The position numbers and the translations under genes are program-made. Positions 33,725-43,363 of a DNA stretch of 64,000 nt are shown here, piece after piece. Every line of letters begins with the position of its first letter. Position 1 is the first letter of the stretch. The notes under the pieces were generated by a model that saw nothing but the letters and a program-made list of their open reading frames with translations, was not told where the DNA came from and did not search any database. Source of the DNA: Microbacterium enclense (GTDB taxonomy: Bacteria; Actinomycetota; Actinomycetes; Actinomycetales; Microbacteriaceae); NCBI GenBank assembly GCA_038182865.1, contig CP116226.1, positions 3,224,001 to 3,288,000 on the forward strand, written 5' to 3'.

Positions 33725-34159
33725 GTGAAGCATTCGTCGTTCGTCGTGGTCGGGCTGATCTCGACCGGTCTTCTCCTGACCGGATGCGTGCAGAGTGCGG
33801 ACCCGTCTCCCGGTCCGGCGACGGACTCCGGGGTATCGGGATCGGCGGCGACACCGGCGCCGTCGGCGAGCGCGCAGGCTCTCCCTCCCACGATCGTGTC
33901 GCCGGGTGACCTGGACGGGAGGGATGTGTCGGTCGTCGTCGGCACCGCCCTCGTTGTCGCCGCCCCCGACGGAACGGAAGCAGATTGGACGGGGACGACA
34001 GCCGATCGCACGATCGCGGAGTTCTCGGCGGGCGGCGCCTCGGAAGGCGCGACATTCCGTCCCGGCTTCGTCGCGCGTGCGACAGGGACGACAGACGCCA
34101 CGCTCACCAGCCCCGACGGCACACAGATCTCCTTCCGCATCTCCGTGGTCGCCCCCTGA
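33725..34159 (+). CDS. Small lipoprotein, unknown function
   Basis: 144 residues. Signal with lipobox LLTGC (Cys21), a Ser/Pro/Ala-rich linker to ~50, and a ~90-residue domain of beta-strand character ending TQISFRISVVAP, reminiscent of an Ig-like or beta-sandwich module. GTG start with GGAGGAGG upstream. Single-gene unit; no family recognised. Confidence 0.8.
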   Translation: MKHSSFVVVGLISTGLLLTGCVQSADPSPGPATDSGVSGSAATPAPSASAQALPPTIVSPGDLDGRDVSVVVGTALVVAAPDGTEADWTGTTADRTIAEFSAGGASEGATFRPGFVARATGTTDATLTSPDGTQISFRISVVAP

Positions 34160-34354
34160 CACGCGGGGGCGATCCGGCGCGGTGCCGGGAGGTCGCGGCA
34201 TCCGTTCTTCCTGATCCCGCAGGGTGAAGTGCAGGGTGAGGGGCCGCGAGGGATGTCCCGGATCCGCCGCGAAACGGCCTCGCACGGAGGGCTGGCGTCG
34301 CCAAATCCCACGGGAGACGGGTACCGCTGCCACCGCCCCGATACTGTGAGCCGC

Positions 34355-36481
34355 ATGGGGCCGGAGAAGACGACGAACGCGCGCATTCCTGAGCGACGAC
34401 GCGGCGCGCTGAGCATTCAGTCACGCCTGTTGATCATGCTGCTGGTGGTCAGCCTGCTGAGCGCCGTCGTGGTGGGAGTGGTGGGCTCCGTCAGCGGGCG
34501 AGAGTCGTTGCGCGACGAGGTCGTCGACAAGGTGACGGCGATGCGCGAACTGCGCGCGGGGGAAGTCACGGCGCTCCTCGGCGAGGTTCAGCGCGAGTCG
34601 GCGCTGGCGACCAACAACGCCAGCGCACGTGGGGCATCCCAGGCGCTGAACGCGGGATGGGACGAATTGGCGGCCCGCCCTCTCACCGCGGGCCAGGAGA
34701 ACGAGCTCACGGCCTTCTACAGCGAGACGTTCCTGCCACGGCTCGAGAGCGCGACCGGGGAGGACTTCAGTGACCGGGCGTTCGTCCCCGATTCCGTCGC
34801 CGGGCGGAACGCGCAGTACTTGTTCACGCGCCAGGACGGCACGGCTGATCGCCCCGCGGCCGACCCGGGCGACGGCAGCTCGTACACGGCCGCGTATCTC
34901 AGCGCCGATCAATACTTCTCCGAACTGGTCCGCACCGTCGGCTATACCGACGTGGTGGTCACGAACGTCGACGCGGATGTCGTCTACACCGCCGGGGGAG
35001 GTGTCGACCTCGGCACCAACCTCGGTGAGGGGCCCTTCCGCGAAACCCACCTGGCACAGGGGGTGCGCGATGTCGTGGCCGACAACTCCGTCAACGCGGT
35101 CGTCACCACCGACATCGAGGAGTGGGCCCCCGCTCTCGGCTTCCCCGTGATGTGGGTCGTGTCGCCGATCGGAGACGACGACGGAATCACCGGGGTGATG
35201 GCACTACAGGTTCCGGTCAGATGGATCAACGATGTCATGACCGGGTACGGGCAGTGGGAGCAGCAGGGCTTCGGTGCGACGGGCGAGACCTACCTCGTCG
35301 GCGGCGACCACCTCATGCGGTCGAACTCGAGACGCCTGATCCAAGATCCCGAGGGGTACGCCGCGGCCGTCATCGCCGACGGTACGACGGCGGAGACGGC
35401 CGAGCGCGTCACGAAGGCCGGCGGCACGGTTCTTCTGCAGCCGGCCCGTGGTGCGGCCGTCGACGCGGCGATCGCCGGGCGGACGGGTGCCGAGCTGTCG
35501 GAGCAGTACATCGACGGCGAGAACGTCACGGCGTACGCTCCGCTCGACATCGACGGGCTGGACTGGGCCATCGTCGCTCGGATGGACGCCGACGAGGCGT
35601 TCGCCCCGGTCTCCGACTTCACGCGCACCGTGGTCCTGTCGACCCTCGGGCTGATGCTGCTGGTGAGTGTGCTCGCTCTGGTGTTGTCGCAGTCGTTCAC
35701 GCGCCCTCTCCGCCGCCTCGCCACGGCGGTGCAGAGCCTGGCCGATGGAGACTACGAAGCGCGCGTTCCCGTCCGCGGGACCGACGACGTCGCCGATCTG
35801 GCGACCGCGTTCAACGAAATGGCGGCGGGACTCCGCGTTCAGCAGGAGCTCATCGAGCACCAGCGGTCAGAGAATGAACGCCTCCTGCGCAGCATCATGC
35901 CCGAGAGCCTCGCCGAGAAGTATCGCGAGGGCGAGGAGACGCTCGCCGAACGTCACGACGATGTCGCGGTGGTGTTCGCCGAGCTCGTCGGATTCGATGA
36001 CTTCTCCCGCGACCTGGATGGCCGCGCGGAGACGCTCGCGCTCAACGACCTCATGCGTGGCTTCGACGAGGTCGCCGCACGCTGCGGGGTGGAATCGGTG
36101 CGAACTCTGCGCGGCGGCTATCTCGCCAGCAGCGGGCTCACGGTGCCGCGCGTCGACAACGCCCGCCGCGCCGTGGAATTCGCCCTCGGTATGCGCGAGA
36201 GCGTCGAGCGCTTCAATGCGCGCAACGGATCGGCCCTCGATCTTCGCGCCGGGGTCGACACCGGCAGCGTCACCAGCGGGATCGTCGCCCGCGCGAGTCT
36301 CGCCTACGACCTCTGGGGAGACGCGGTGCGGCTGGCCTCGCGACTGCGTCGAGCGGGCGAGGAGCCGGGGGTGTTCGTCACCGGCGCCGTCCGAGACCGC
36401 GTCGAGGGGCTGTTCGAGTTCGTCGAGGCCGGATCCGTCGAGGTCGACGGGCGCTCCTCCACCGTCTGGCAGGTGTCGTGA
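34355..36481 (+). CDS. Transmembrane receptor with Cache-like domain, HAMP and degenerate class III nucleotidyl-cyclase domain
   Basis: 708 residues. Membrane helices at ~22-47 and ~424-446 flank a ~370-residue extracellular sensor of double-Cache type. A HAMP domain (~447-500, FTRPLRRLATAVQSLADGDY) leads to a cyclase homology domain (~530-700). In that domain the first metal Asp is Glu543 (FAELVGF for FADIVGF), the second is Gly587 (RGGY for GDAY), and the transition-state Asn is Arg659 (WGDAVRLASR); only the Arg663 position is kept. It is therefore probably a pseudo-cyclase. ATG 34355 is 7 nt after TACTGT (leaderless). It ends in TGATG with the MscS/CNB channel gene, so the pair should work together. 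Confidence 0.88.
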   Translation: MGPEKTTNARIPERRRGALSIQSRLLIMLLVVSLLSAVVVGVVGSVSGRESLRDEVVDKVTAMRELRAGEVTALLGEVQRESALATNNASARGASQALNAGWDELAARPLTAGQENELTAFYSETFLPRLESATGEDFSDRAFVPDSVAGRNAQYLFTRQDGTADRPAADPGDGSSYTAAYLSADQYFSELVRTVGYTDVVVTNVDADVVYTAGGGVDLGTNLGEGPFRETHLAQGVRDVVADNSVNAVVTTDIEEWAPALGFPVMWVVSPIGDDDGITGVMALQVPVRWINDVMTGYGQWEQQGFGATGETYLVGGDHLMRSNSRRLIQDPEGYAAAVIADGTTAETAERVTKAGGTVLLQPARGAAVDAAIAGRTGAELSEQYIDGENVTAYAPLDIDGLDWAIVARMDADEAFAPVSDFTRTVVLSTLGLMLLVSVLALVLSQSFTRPLRRLATAVQSLADGDYEARVPVRGTDDVADLATAFNEMAAGLRVQQELIEHQRSENERLLRSIMPESLAEKYREGEETLAERHDDVAVVFAELVGFDDFSRDLDGRAETLALNDLMRGFDEVAARCGVESVRTLRGGYLASSGLTVPRVDNARRAVEFALGMRESVERFNARNGSALDLRAGVDTGSVTSGIVARASLAYDLWGDAVRLASRLRRAGEEPGVFVTGAVRDRVEGLFEFVEAGSVEVDGRSSTVWQVS

Positions 36482-37896
36482 TGCCCGCGGTCTTCGACGG
36501 TGCGGCGATCGGGTGGGCGATCGCGGTCGTCGTGGCCGTGCCGGTGCTGCTGGTCGTGCTGACCGAGGTCATCGGCATCCTGCGTCGCCGTCGAAGCCCC
36601 GTCGTGAAACCCCTCGCGCTGCTGCGCAATTGGGTGGTTCCCTTCGGGGGGCTCGTGGGTCTGCTCGTCTTCGCGACACGCTCGGAAGAGGATCTGGTGT
36701 GGCCGCGCGTGGTGGCCACCATCTTCGGTTTCCTCGTCATCCTGCTGTCGCTGAGCGTGCTGAACGTCGCCGTCTTCGCGACCGCCCAGCGCGGCACGTG
36801 GCGCGAGCGCATTCCCACGATCTTCGTCGAGATCGCGCGCCTGCTCCTCGTGGTGATCGGCGTCGCGTTCCTCTTCTCCTTCATCTGGGGAGCCGATGTC
36901 GAGGGCGTCATCGCCGCGCTCGGGGTCACCTCGATCGTCATCGGTCTGGCGTTGCAGAACGCCGCGGGCGGTATCGTCTCAGGCCTGCTCGTGCTGTTCG
37001 AACAGCCGTTCCGTCAGGGCGACTGGATCACGACCGGGGGTACGACCGGCCGGGTCGTCGAGGTGAACTGGCGAGCGCTGCACATCGACACGGGCTCAGG
37101 GTTGCAGATCATCCCGAACGCGGGTCTCGCCGACGCGTCGTTCTTGAATCTCAGTCGCCCGGCCGGTCCGTTCTCGGCAGTGGCGACGGCCACGTTCGCG
37201 CCCAGCGACCCGCCCCATGCGGTCATCGCCGTGCTGCGCCAGGTCGCTGAAGACCTTCCGTCGCTCGTCCCGGGCGGCGAGGCGAAAGTCTCCAATGTCG
37301 GCGCGGGCGCGTGGCAGGTGTCCATTCCGCTGGATTCCCCGGTCGCCGCCTCCGACGCGCTGAGCACCTTCCGGTCCTGGCTCTGGTACGCGGCGCGGCG
37401 GCGCGGGCTCTCGCTCGACAAGGTCGCTCCGGACGCCACGGCCGACCGATCGGAGCTCGAAGCGGCGCTGAGCGGCTCCACGCGGGCGTTGCACCTCGAC
37501 GACGAGCTGCGCCGCGACGTCTCAGAGGAGGCGCGGGTCGAGCACTATGGGGCCGGTGAGGTCATCCAACGCGCCGGATCCGCGACGCACGAGATCCTGC
37601 GGATCATGGAGGGGCGTGTCGCGCTCGCCGACCCCGACGGCGAGATCCTGCCCGCAGCGGTGGAACGTGGGGAGTGGCTGGGCACGGCGGCATTGAGCCG
37701 TGAGCGCACCCCGACGACCGCGACGGCGATGACCGTGGTGACGGTGCTCGTGCTCCCGGTCGCGCTGGTCGACCGTCTCGCCCGGCTCCGACCCGCGCTC
37801 GCGCGCGATCTCGGAGCGGATGCCGAGACCCGGCGCGCGCAGCTGCGCGACCGCCGTGAGGCGCGCGGGAACGGAGCCCGTTTCGCAGATCAGTGA
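36481..37896 (+). CDS. MscS-family channel with C-terminal cyclic-nucleotide-binding-like domain
   Basis: 471 residues. About four to five membrane helices (to ~172), the MscS pore helix LGVTSIVIGLALQNAAGG and the beta-domain entry FRQGDWITTGGTTGRVVEVN, then an alpha/beta region to ~320 and a CNB-like domain at ~334-440. In the phosphate-binding cassette Gly397-Glu398 is kept, but the usual P-R-x-A-T reads P-T-T-A-T (411-415) after a small insertion, so nucleotide binding is doubtful. Such bCNG channels are normally opened by cAMP/cGMP. The start overlaps the receptor stop by one base (TGATG). Confidence 0.9.
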   Translation: MPAVFDGAAIGWAIAVVVAVPVLLVVLTEVIGILRRRRSPVVKPLALLRNWVVPFGGLVGLLVFATRSEEDLVWPRVVATIFGFLVILLSLSVLNVAVFATAQRGTWRERIPTIFVEIARLLLVVIGVAFLFSFIWGADVEGVIAALGVTSIVIGLALQNAAGGIVSGLLVLFEQPFRQGDWITTGGTTGRVVEVNWRALHIDTGSGLQIIPNAGLADASFLNLSRPAGPFSAVATATFAPSDPPHAVIAVLRQVAEDLPSLVPGGEAKVSNVGAGAWQVSIPLDSPVAASDALSTFRSWLWYAARRRGLSLDKVAPDATADRSELEAALSGSTRALHLDDELRRDVSEEARVEHYGAGEVIQRAGSATHEILRIMEGRVALADPDGEILPAAVERGEWLGTAALSRERTPTTATAMTVVTVLVLPVALVDRLARLRPALARDLGADAETRRAQLRDRREARGNGARFADQ

Positions 37897-37994
37897 CGAA
37901 CGAGGCCTGCGGGTGGCCCTCCAGATGACGATCGTGTGACAGCGTGTGGCGGGCGCAAAAATAATCTGAAAAATTCCTTCACATCGTGCTTCAC

Positions 37995-38015
37995 TGTACG
38001 CACCCCGTCCGTACA
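37995..38015. promoter_or_regulatory. Inverted repeat upstream of the secreted Ig-like protein
   Basis: TGTACG (37995-38000) - N9 - CGTACA (38010-38015), ending 14 bp before the ATG at 38030, inside an AT-richer stretch (37955-37995). Either an operator or a 5'-UTR hairpin. Confidence 0.4.
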
Positions 38016-38029
38016 CCTCTGAGGCCCTG

Positions 38030-39733
38030 ATGAAAAAACCCTGGATCACCGCCGGCGCGGCGCTCGTCGCCGTCGTGCTCGCCGGCACCGTCGCCGGCAC
38101 CGTCGCCGTCGCGCACAACGACATACCCGCACCGGCCGGTGCGGACTCGCACGCCGCAATCGCGGCATCCGCCATCGATCTCGACCGCGCGGGATCCTTC
38201 ACCCTCGCCGAGAGCGAGGGCGCGACCGCTGTCGCCGATAGCCGCGTGATCGCCCCCGCGCCCGAGGCGCGTACCGAGGTGCCGGTCACCCTCGACGTGA
38301 AGAGCATCGAGCAGTACTGGCTCTGGGCCAGTGGGGTCGAGGTGACCGCGCACGGGTTGACGCCCGGTGCCGAGGTCGAGATCGGCATCGTCTTCGCCTC
38401 CGGCGCGACGAAGCACTGGGCTCCGATCGTGGCCGACGCCGACGGCACCGTCGTCACCCGCGTGCGTACTCTCGACGTCGACCCCGAGAACACCCGTCCT
38501 GAGGCGGGCCTCGCACAGATCAGGGTCACCTCGTCGGCAGGTGAGGCCGGCTCCGTGCTGCTCGACATCACCGCCACGGCGGAGGCACTCGACATCAGCG
38601 CCGACCCGACATCGATCAGTCAAGACGAGTTCCTCGATCGCCCCGTGACCATTCGTGCCAGCGGCTTCACGCCCATGACGAAGGTGTTCTTCAACCTCGG
38701 AATGCCCGACACGACCATGTTCGCCGTCGGCGAGAACGAGGGTCTCCACTCGGACGAGAACGGCGAGTTCTCGTACGAGCTGCAGGTCAACTCCGTGAAC
38801 GCGCAAGTGGGGACCTGGCTCCTCAGCTTCGTGTCCGATGACCTCAACGGCTCCGGCACCTTCGAGGTGACCCCCGGCGCGGAGCGTCGCGCCGACAAGA
38901 CGGTCACCCCCGCCAGCCGAGAGATCACGGCGGCCGACTTCGCCGCCGAACCCGGTATGCGGTTCACCCTCGACGGCTTCCTCCCGTTCGACACCTACGA
39001 GCTGCTCTTGACCACGTCTCGCGGGTACACCGCGTCGCTCGGCATCTCTCGCACCAACGGTGAAGGGCATGGCACCAACGCCATCACGAGTCCCGCAGGC
39101 GTTCCCGAGGGCGAGTACACGGTGACCGCGCGGTCCACGACGACGGGCGACTACGCCACCGGCAGCTTCGACGTCACGGGCAACCCGTCGGTGCCCGCGT
39201 CCGACATCTCGCTCTCGGCGAGCACCGTGGACGCCCGAAGCCTCGCCGATCCGGCAGGCGGAGTGGTCGTTCAGGGACGCGACATCCCGACCGGAACGAG
39301 CTTCCGCGTGTCCCTGCGCAATGCGGCCTGGGAGCGGCAGCCGCTGCTCGTAGGAGCCGACGCGTACGCGAACATCGGAGACGACGGGGTCCTCGCCCTT
39401 CCTCTCGTCACCCTCGATCCCTTGGCCGCCGGCACCTACACGGTCTGGATCGAAGGCGGTGGGGGAGCTGCGGCCTACGACGTGCACCTCCCGCTGGAGG
39501 TGACCGCAGCCCTCACCGGGCTCACGACGCCGGAGACCGCGCCCTCGCTCGCACCCGAGCAGCGACTCGCGCCCGTCGAGGAGGCTCCGGCGCTGCCCCA
39601 GCCGGCACCCATGGCACCGACGTCGCCCGCGCCCGCACCGACAACGCCCGCCCCTTCCACCCCGACCCCCGACCCGTTCGAGGATGCGGCGCCGACCCCG
39701 GCGCTTCCCGTCCCCACCGTGCCCACCCGTTGA
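38030..39733 (+). CDS. Secreted multi-domain (Ig-like repeat) protein
   Basis: 567 residues. Signal peptide 1-~28 (MKKPWITAGAALVAVVLAGT onward). Four related ~95-residue beta-sandwich-like units follow (starting about 85, 185, 290 and 390); three carry a G-x-(D/T)P/PxxxGExT-like 'GLTPG / GFTPM / GFLPF / DIPTG' turn. The tail (~495-567) is a Pro/Ala/Thr-rich linker with no sortase motif or final helix, so it should be released or wall-associated non-covalently. It lies 13 bp before a subtilase gene, so substrate or partnership is plausible. No catalytic motif seen. Confidence 0.82.
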   Translation: MKKPWITAGAALVAVVLAGTVAGTVAVAHNDIPAPAGADSHAAIAASAIDLDRAGSFTLAESEGATAVADSRVIAPAPEARTEVPVTLDVKSIEQYWLWASGVEVTAHGLTPGAEVEIGIVFASGATKHWAPIVADADGTVVTRVRTLDVDPENTRPEAGLAQIRVTSSAGEAGSVLLDITATAEALDISADPTSISQDEFLDRPVTIRASGFTPMTKVFFNLGMPDTTMFAVGENEGLHSDENGEFSYELQVNSVNAQVGTWLLSFVSDDLNGSGTFEVTPGAERRADKTVTPASREITAADFAAEPGMRFTLDGFLPFDTYELLLTTSRGYTASLGISRTNGEGHGTNAITSPAGVPEGEYTVTARSTTTGDYATGSFDVTGNPSVPASDISLSASTVDARSLADPAGGVVVQGRDIPTGTSFRVSLRNAAWERQPLLVGADAYANIGDDGVLALPLVTLDPLAAGTYTVWIEGGGGAAAYDVHLPLEVTAALTGLTTPETAPSLAPEQRLAPVEEAPALPQPAPMAPTSPAPAPTTPAPSTPTPDPFEDAAPTPALPVPTVPTR

Positions 39734-39746
39734 GTTCAGGAACCCG

Positions 39747-42700
39747 ATGATCACTTCACGTTCAGCGCGCTCGCGCGCCTGCGCCCTGGTCGGCACCGGC
39801 CTCCTTGCGGCCTCGTTGTCGCTCGGTGCCGCTGTCCCGGCCGGGGCCGCCCCCGGAGATCTCGACGAGATCGCCATCGCCCCCGCCGCTCCCGCGACCG
39901 GAACGCCCCTTCCCGACTCGATCGTCTCCGCCCAGGGGCAGGTCGACGTCTTCGTGCAGACCCGCGGAGACAGTGCTCTCCAGGTACGCACCGCGCGCCA
40001 AGACCTCGGAGCGTCCGACGAGGTGGCCTCCGCTGCCGCGAGCGAGACCGCGGCGCGTAACGCCGAGGTCGCCGATCGCGTGTCAGACGCTCTCGAGCAG
40101 ATCGATCCGGATGCCACGGTGCTCTACACCTCGACATACTCGGTGCCGGGCGTCGCCGTGAGCGCCGACGTCGAGACGCTGCGTCAACTCGCGGAGCGCC
40201 CGGAGGTGCAGAAGATCTCGCGGATCGTTCCCCAATCCATCGAGCTCCCCGCCGTCGACGGCGCCACGCCCATGAACGGGGCGTCGGATGCCCTCACCCG
40301 CGCGGTGAACGCCTGGCAGCAGTCGGGACGAACCGGCAAGGACGTCACGGTCGCGGTCGTGGACACGGGCGTCGACTACACCCACGCCGACTTCGGTGGC
40401 CCCGGGACCACCGAGGTCTACCAGCAGGCGGTGGCGTCGACCGAGGCGCCCGAGGCGAGCTGGTTCGACGCGACCAAGTACCTCGGCGGCTATGACTTCG
40501 CCGGCGCCACGTACAACGGCGCGAACGGCACACCCTCGTACGATCCCATCCCACGCCCGGATGCGAACCCCATCGACGGGCCGGGCGGCAACCACGGAAC
40601 GCACGTCGCGGGAACCGCGGTGGGCCTCGGCGTCGACAAAGAGCAGAAGACCTTCCGCGGCGACTACACGACGCTCTCGGCGGAGAGCGTCCGATCGGAG
40701 TTCTCGATCGGTCCGGGTTCGGCTCCCGAAGCCGGACTCATCGCCCTGAAGGTGTTCGGCGACAACGGCGGCAGCACTTCTCTCACCGGCGCGGCGCTCG
40801 AGTGGATCGCCCAGCAGGTGGCGTCGGGAACCGAGATCGACGTCGTGAACCTTTCGCTCGGCACGAGCTACGGCGCCATCGACGACCCCGACAACGCCAA
40901 GCTGGAGGTCCTGATCGACGCGGGCGTGCTGCCCGTGGTCGCCGCGGGTAACTCCGGCGACGTCGTCGACGTGGCGGGGAGCCCCGGGACCACGATGGGC
41001 GCCCTGACGGTCGCCGCCTCGTCGAGCGGTCACGGTCTTGCCGATGCGGCTCTGGCCATCGTCGGCGACCCGGCGCAGAACCCCGCCGAGAAGATCAAGG
41101 TGCAGTACTCGCAAGAGTACGGGTGGGCGTTCGACGTCGCGCGCAACGTCGTGGCCCTGACCGACACGGCCAACGCCGACGGCTGCGAGCCGTTCGGCGC
41201 CGCCGACCGTCCGCGCGTCGCGGGAAAGATCGTCTGGCTGGAGTGGGACGACGCCGACGTCGCGTGCGGCTCGGCGCAGCGGTTCGACAACGCCTACGAT
41301 GCGGGCGCCGAGGGCGTCGTCCTGACGAGCCAGTCGAACTCGTTCGAGAACGGCATCGCCGGCAATGCCGCCATTCCCGGCGCGCAGTTGACCGGTGACT
41401 TCACGACCGCCCTCCGGCCCGCCATGGAGGAGGGGCGCCTCGTCATCGAGCTCGACTCCGATCTGCGCCGCACGATCGAGGTGTTCGACTCCAGCCGCGT
41501 CGACACCGCGGCATCCTTCACGTCCCGGGGGACCCACGGGTCGATCGACGACGTGCTCAAGCCCGATGTCTCGGCTCCTGGTGTCTCTGTCGTCTCTGCC
41601 GGCAACGGCACGGGCTCGGGTCTCGAGGTGCTCAGCGGCACATCGATGGCCTCACCGCACACGGCCGGCATCGCCGCCCTCGTGGTGCAGGCGCACCCCG
41701 ACTGGTCGGCCGAGCGGGTCAAGCAGCAGGTCATGAACACGGCCGCCCACGACATCGTGACGGCCGGAGCCGACCCGAAGGCGTACGGACCTGCCCGCGT
41801 GGGTGTGGGACGCGTCGACGCGCTGGCTGCCGTCCAGAGTGACATCACCCTGCGCTCGGTGGAGAACGGCGACCTCCTCAGCGCCTCCTTCGGCGTGGTC
41901 AACGTCGGCACGGCGCCCGTCGTGCAGACGCGCACGGTCACCGTCGGCAACGACGGCGCGGATGCCGAGACCCTCGACCTGCGGTACTCGCCGCGCACCG
42001 AGACACCCGGCGTCGCCTACGACGTGAGCCCTGCGACGGTGACGGTCCCGGCCGGCGGCAGCGTCGACGTGACGCTCACCCTGCGCATCGACGACCCGAC
42101 GGCGCTGCGCCGCACCCTCGATCCGACGATGGAGGCCGAGACGGGAGGCGCGCCGCGTCAGTACCTCGCCGATGCCTCCGGCGTGCTCGAGGCGAACGGG
42201 GCCGCGGGTACGTATCCGGTGCGCCTCGCCGTGTACGCGGCTCCCCGCCCGTACTCGGAGACACGCACCGACGGACTCGCATTCGACGGCACGGCGGGAA
42301 CGCTGACGGTCTCGGGTCGCGGCCTCGACCAAGGCGAGGGGCGTGAGCGGTACCGCTCAGTGATGGTTCCGCTCATCCTCGGTGCCACCGACCCCGACGA
42401 CACCTTCCCGGAGACGTCCGCGCGCGAAACGCTGGAGAGCGCTGACATCCTCGCGGTGGGTGCGTCCTCGACTGCTCCGCTGATGGACGACCCCACTCAG
42501 GGCGTTCTGACGTTCGGCGTGCAGATGGACGGTGAGTGGGCGCGCATGTCACCGCTGACCTGGCCCATGGTGCAGCTCGACGTGAACGGCGACACCCGTG
42601 CGGACTTCATCGTGCAGGTGCAGCCGGGAGAAGCCGGAGACGTCCCCGTGGCCATGACGATCGACGCCGTGACCGGCGACGTGATCGAGGAGCGGCCGGT

Positions 42701-43292
42701 CAACGGCCTGTTCGGTGATCAGGGCACGAACGTGTTCGACAACACGGTGCTGACGATGTCGACCTCGCTGTCGGCTCTGGGCTACACGCCCGGCACGACG
42801 CAGACGACGGTGCGGTACCTCGCTCAGACGCGGTCGTACTACAACCCTGCCTTCGACGGCGGCTATCGGAGTGCGCTCGTCGATCAGACGGATGCCGCGA
42901 GCATCGACGCCTACGCTCCGGCCCTCGCGTTCGGCAACAGCGGGACCCCGATGTTCGCGGATGCGGCCGGTTCCGTCGCGGTGACGCGCACCGGCGACGC
43001 CACGCCCCAGGTGCTTGTGCTCCACCTGCACGGGGACGGCGACGCGCGGGCGGAGATCGTCACCCCGACGGTCACGGGGGAGCCGACCCCGACTCCGACG
43101 GAGCCCACGCCGAGTCCGTCGACGCCGACTCCGGACGGGGGAGCGACCCCGCCTCCCGGTGCTGCTCCGCGGAACGACGGGTTGGCCTCGACCGGTATCG
43201 ACGGCGTCGTTCTCGTGTGGCTCGCCGTCGGCGCCGCGGCGGCCGTGACCGCGGGATCGGCGATCGTGTGGCGACGCCGCCGACGCTCCTGA
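39747..43292 (+). CDS. Cell-wall-anchored S8 (subtilisin-like) serine protease
   Basis: 1181 residues from ATG 39747 (AGGAAC upstream). Signal peptide to ~35 (PAGAA), an inhibitor/propeptide region to ~170, then the peptidase domain with Asp206 (VVDTGVDY), His283 (GNHGTHVAGT), oxyanion Asn402 (AAGNSG) and Ser633 (GTSMASPHTAG). A PA insertion lies at ~450-570, and Fn3-like C-terminal domains fill ~700-1120. After a Pro/Thr linker comes LASTG, a hydrophobic helix and RRRRRS, matching the LAxTG signal used by actinobacterial class E sortases. Probably degrades external proteins or processes the neighbouring secreted protein. Confidence 0.93.
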   Translation: MITSRSARSRACALVGTGLLAASLSLGAAVPAGAAPGDLDEIAIAPAAPATGTPLPDSIVSAQGQVDVFVQTRGDSALQVRTARQDLGASDEVASAAASETAARNAEVADRVSDALEQIDPDATVLYTSTYSVPGVAVSADVETLRQLAERPEVQKISRIVPQSIELPAVDGATPMNGASDALTRAVNAWQQSGRTGKDVTVAVVDTGVDYTHADFGGPGTTEVYQQAVASTEAPEASWFDATKYLGGYDFAGATYNGANGTPSYDPIPRPDANPIDGPGGNHGTHVAGTAVGLGVDKEQKTFRGDYTTLSAESVRSEFSIGPGSAPEAGLIALKVFGDNGGSTSLTGAALEWIAQQVASGTEIDVVNLSLGTSYGAIDDPDNAKLEVLIDAGVLPVVAAGNSGDVVDVAGSPGTTMGALTVAASSSGHGLADAALAIVGDPAQNPAEKIKVQYSQEYGWAFDVARNVVALTDTANADGCEPFGAADRPRVAGKIVWLEWDDADVACGSAQRFDNAYDAGAEGVVLTSQSNSFENGIAGNAAIPGAQLTGDFTTALRPAMEEGRLVIELDSDLRRTIEVFDSSRVDTAASFTSRGTHGSIDDVLKPDVSAPGVSVVSAGNGTGSGLEVLSGTSMASPHTAGIAALVVQAHPDWSAERVKQQVMNTAAHDIVTAGADPKAYGPARVGVGRVDALAAVQSDITLRSVENGDLLSASFGVVNVGTAPVVQTRTVTVGNDGADAETLDLRYSPRTETPGVAYDVSPATVTVPAGGSVDVTLTLRIDDPTALRRTLDPTMEAETGGAPRQYLADASGVLEANGAAGTYPVRLAVYAAPRPYSETRTDGLAFDGTAGTLTVSGRGLDQGEGRERYRSVMVPLILGATDPDDTFPETSARETLESADILAVGASSTAPLMDDPTQGVLTFGVQMDGEWARMSPLTWPMVQLDVNGDTRADFIVQVQPGEAGDVPVAMTIDAVTGDVIEERPVNGLFGDQGTNVFDNTVLTMSTSLSALGYTPGTTQTTVRYLAQTRSYYNPAFDGGYRSALVDQTDAASIDAYAPALAFGNSGTPMFADAAGSVAVTRTGDATPQVLVLHLHGDGDARAEIVTPTVTGEPTPTPTEPTPSPSTPTPDGGATPPPGAAPRNDGLASTGIDGVVLVWLAVGAAAAVTAGSAIVWRRRRRS

Positions 43293-43363
43293 GCTCGGTA
43301 TCGGCGGGCGTCGCGCACCCTTCGGGATGCGCGGCGCCCGCCGACGCGGCAGACTGGGACGCC

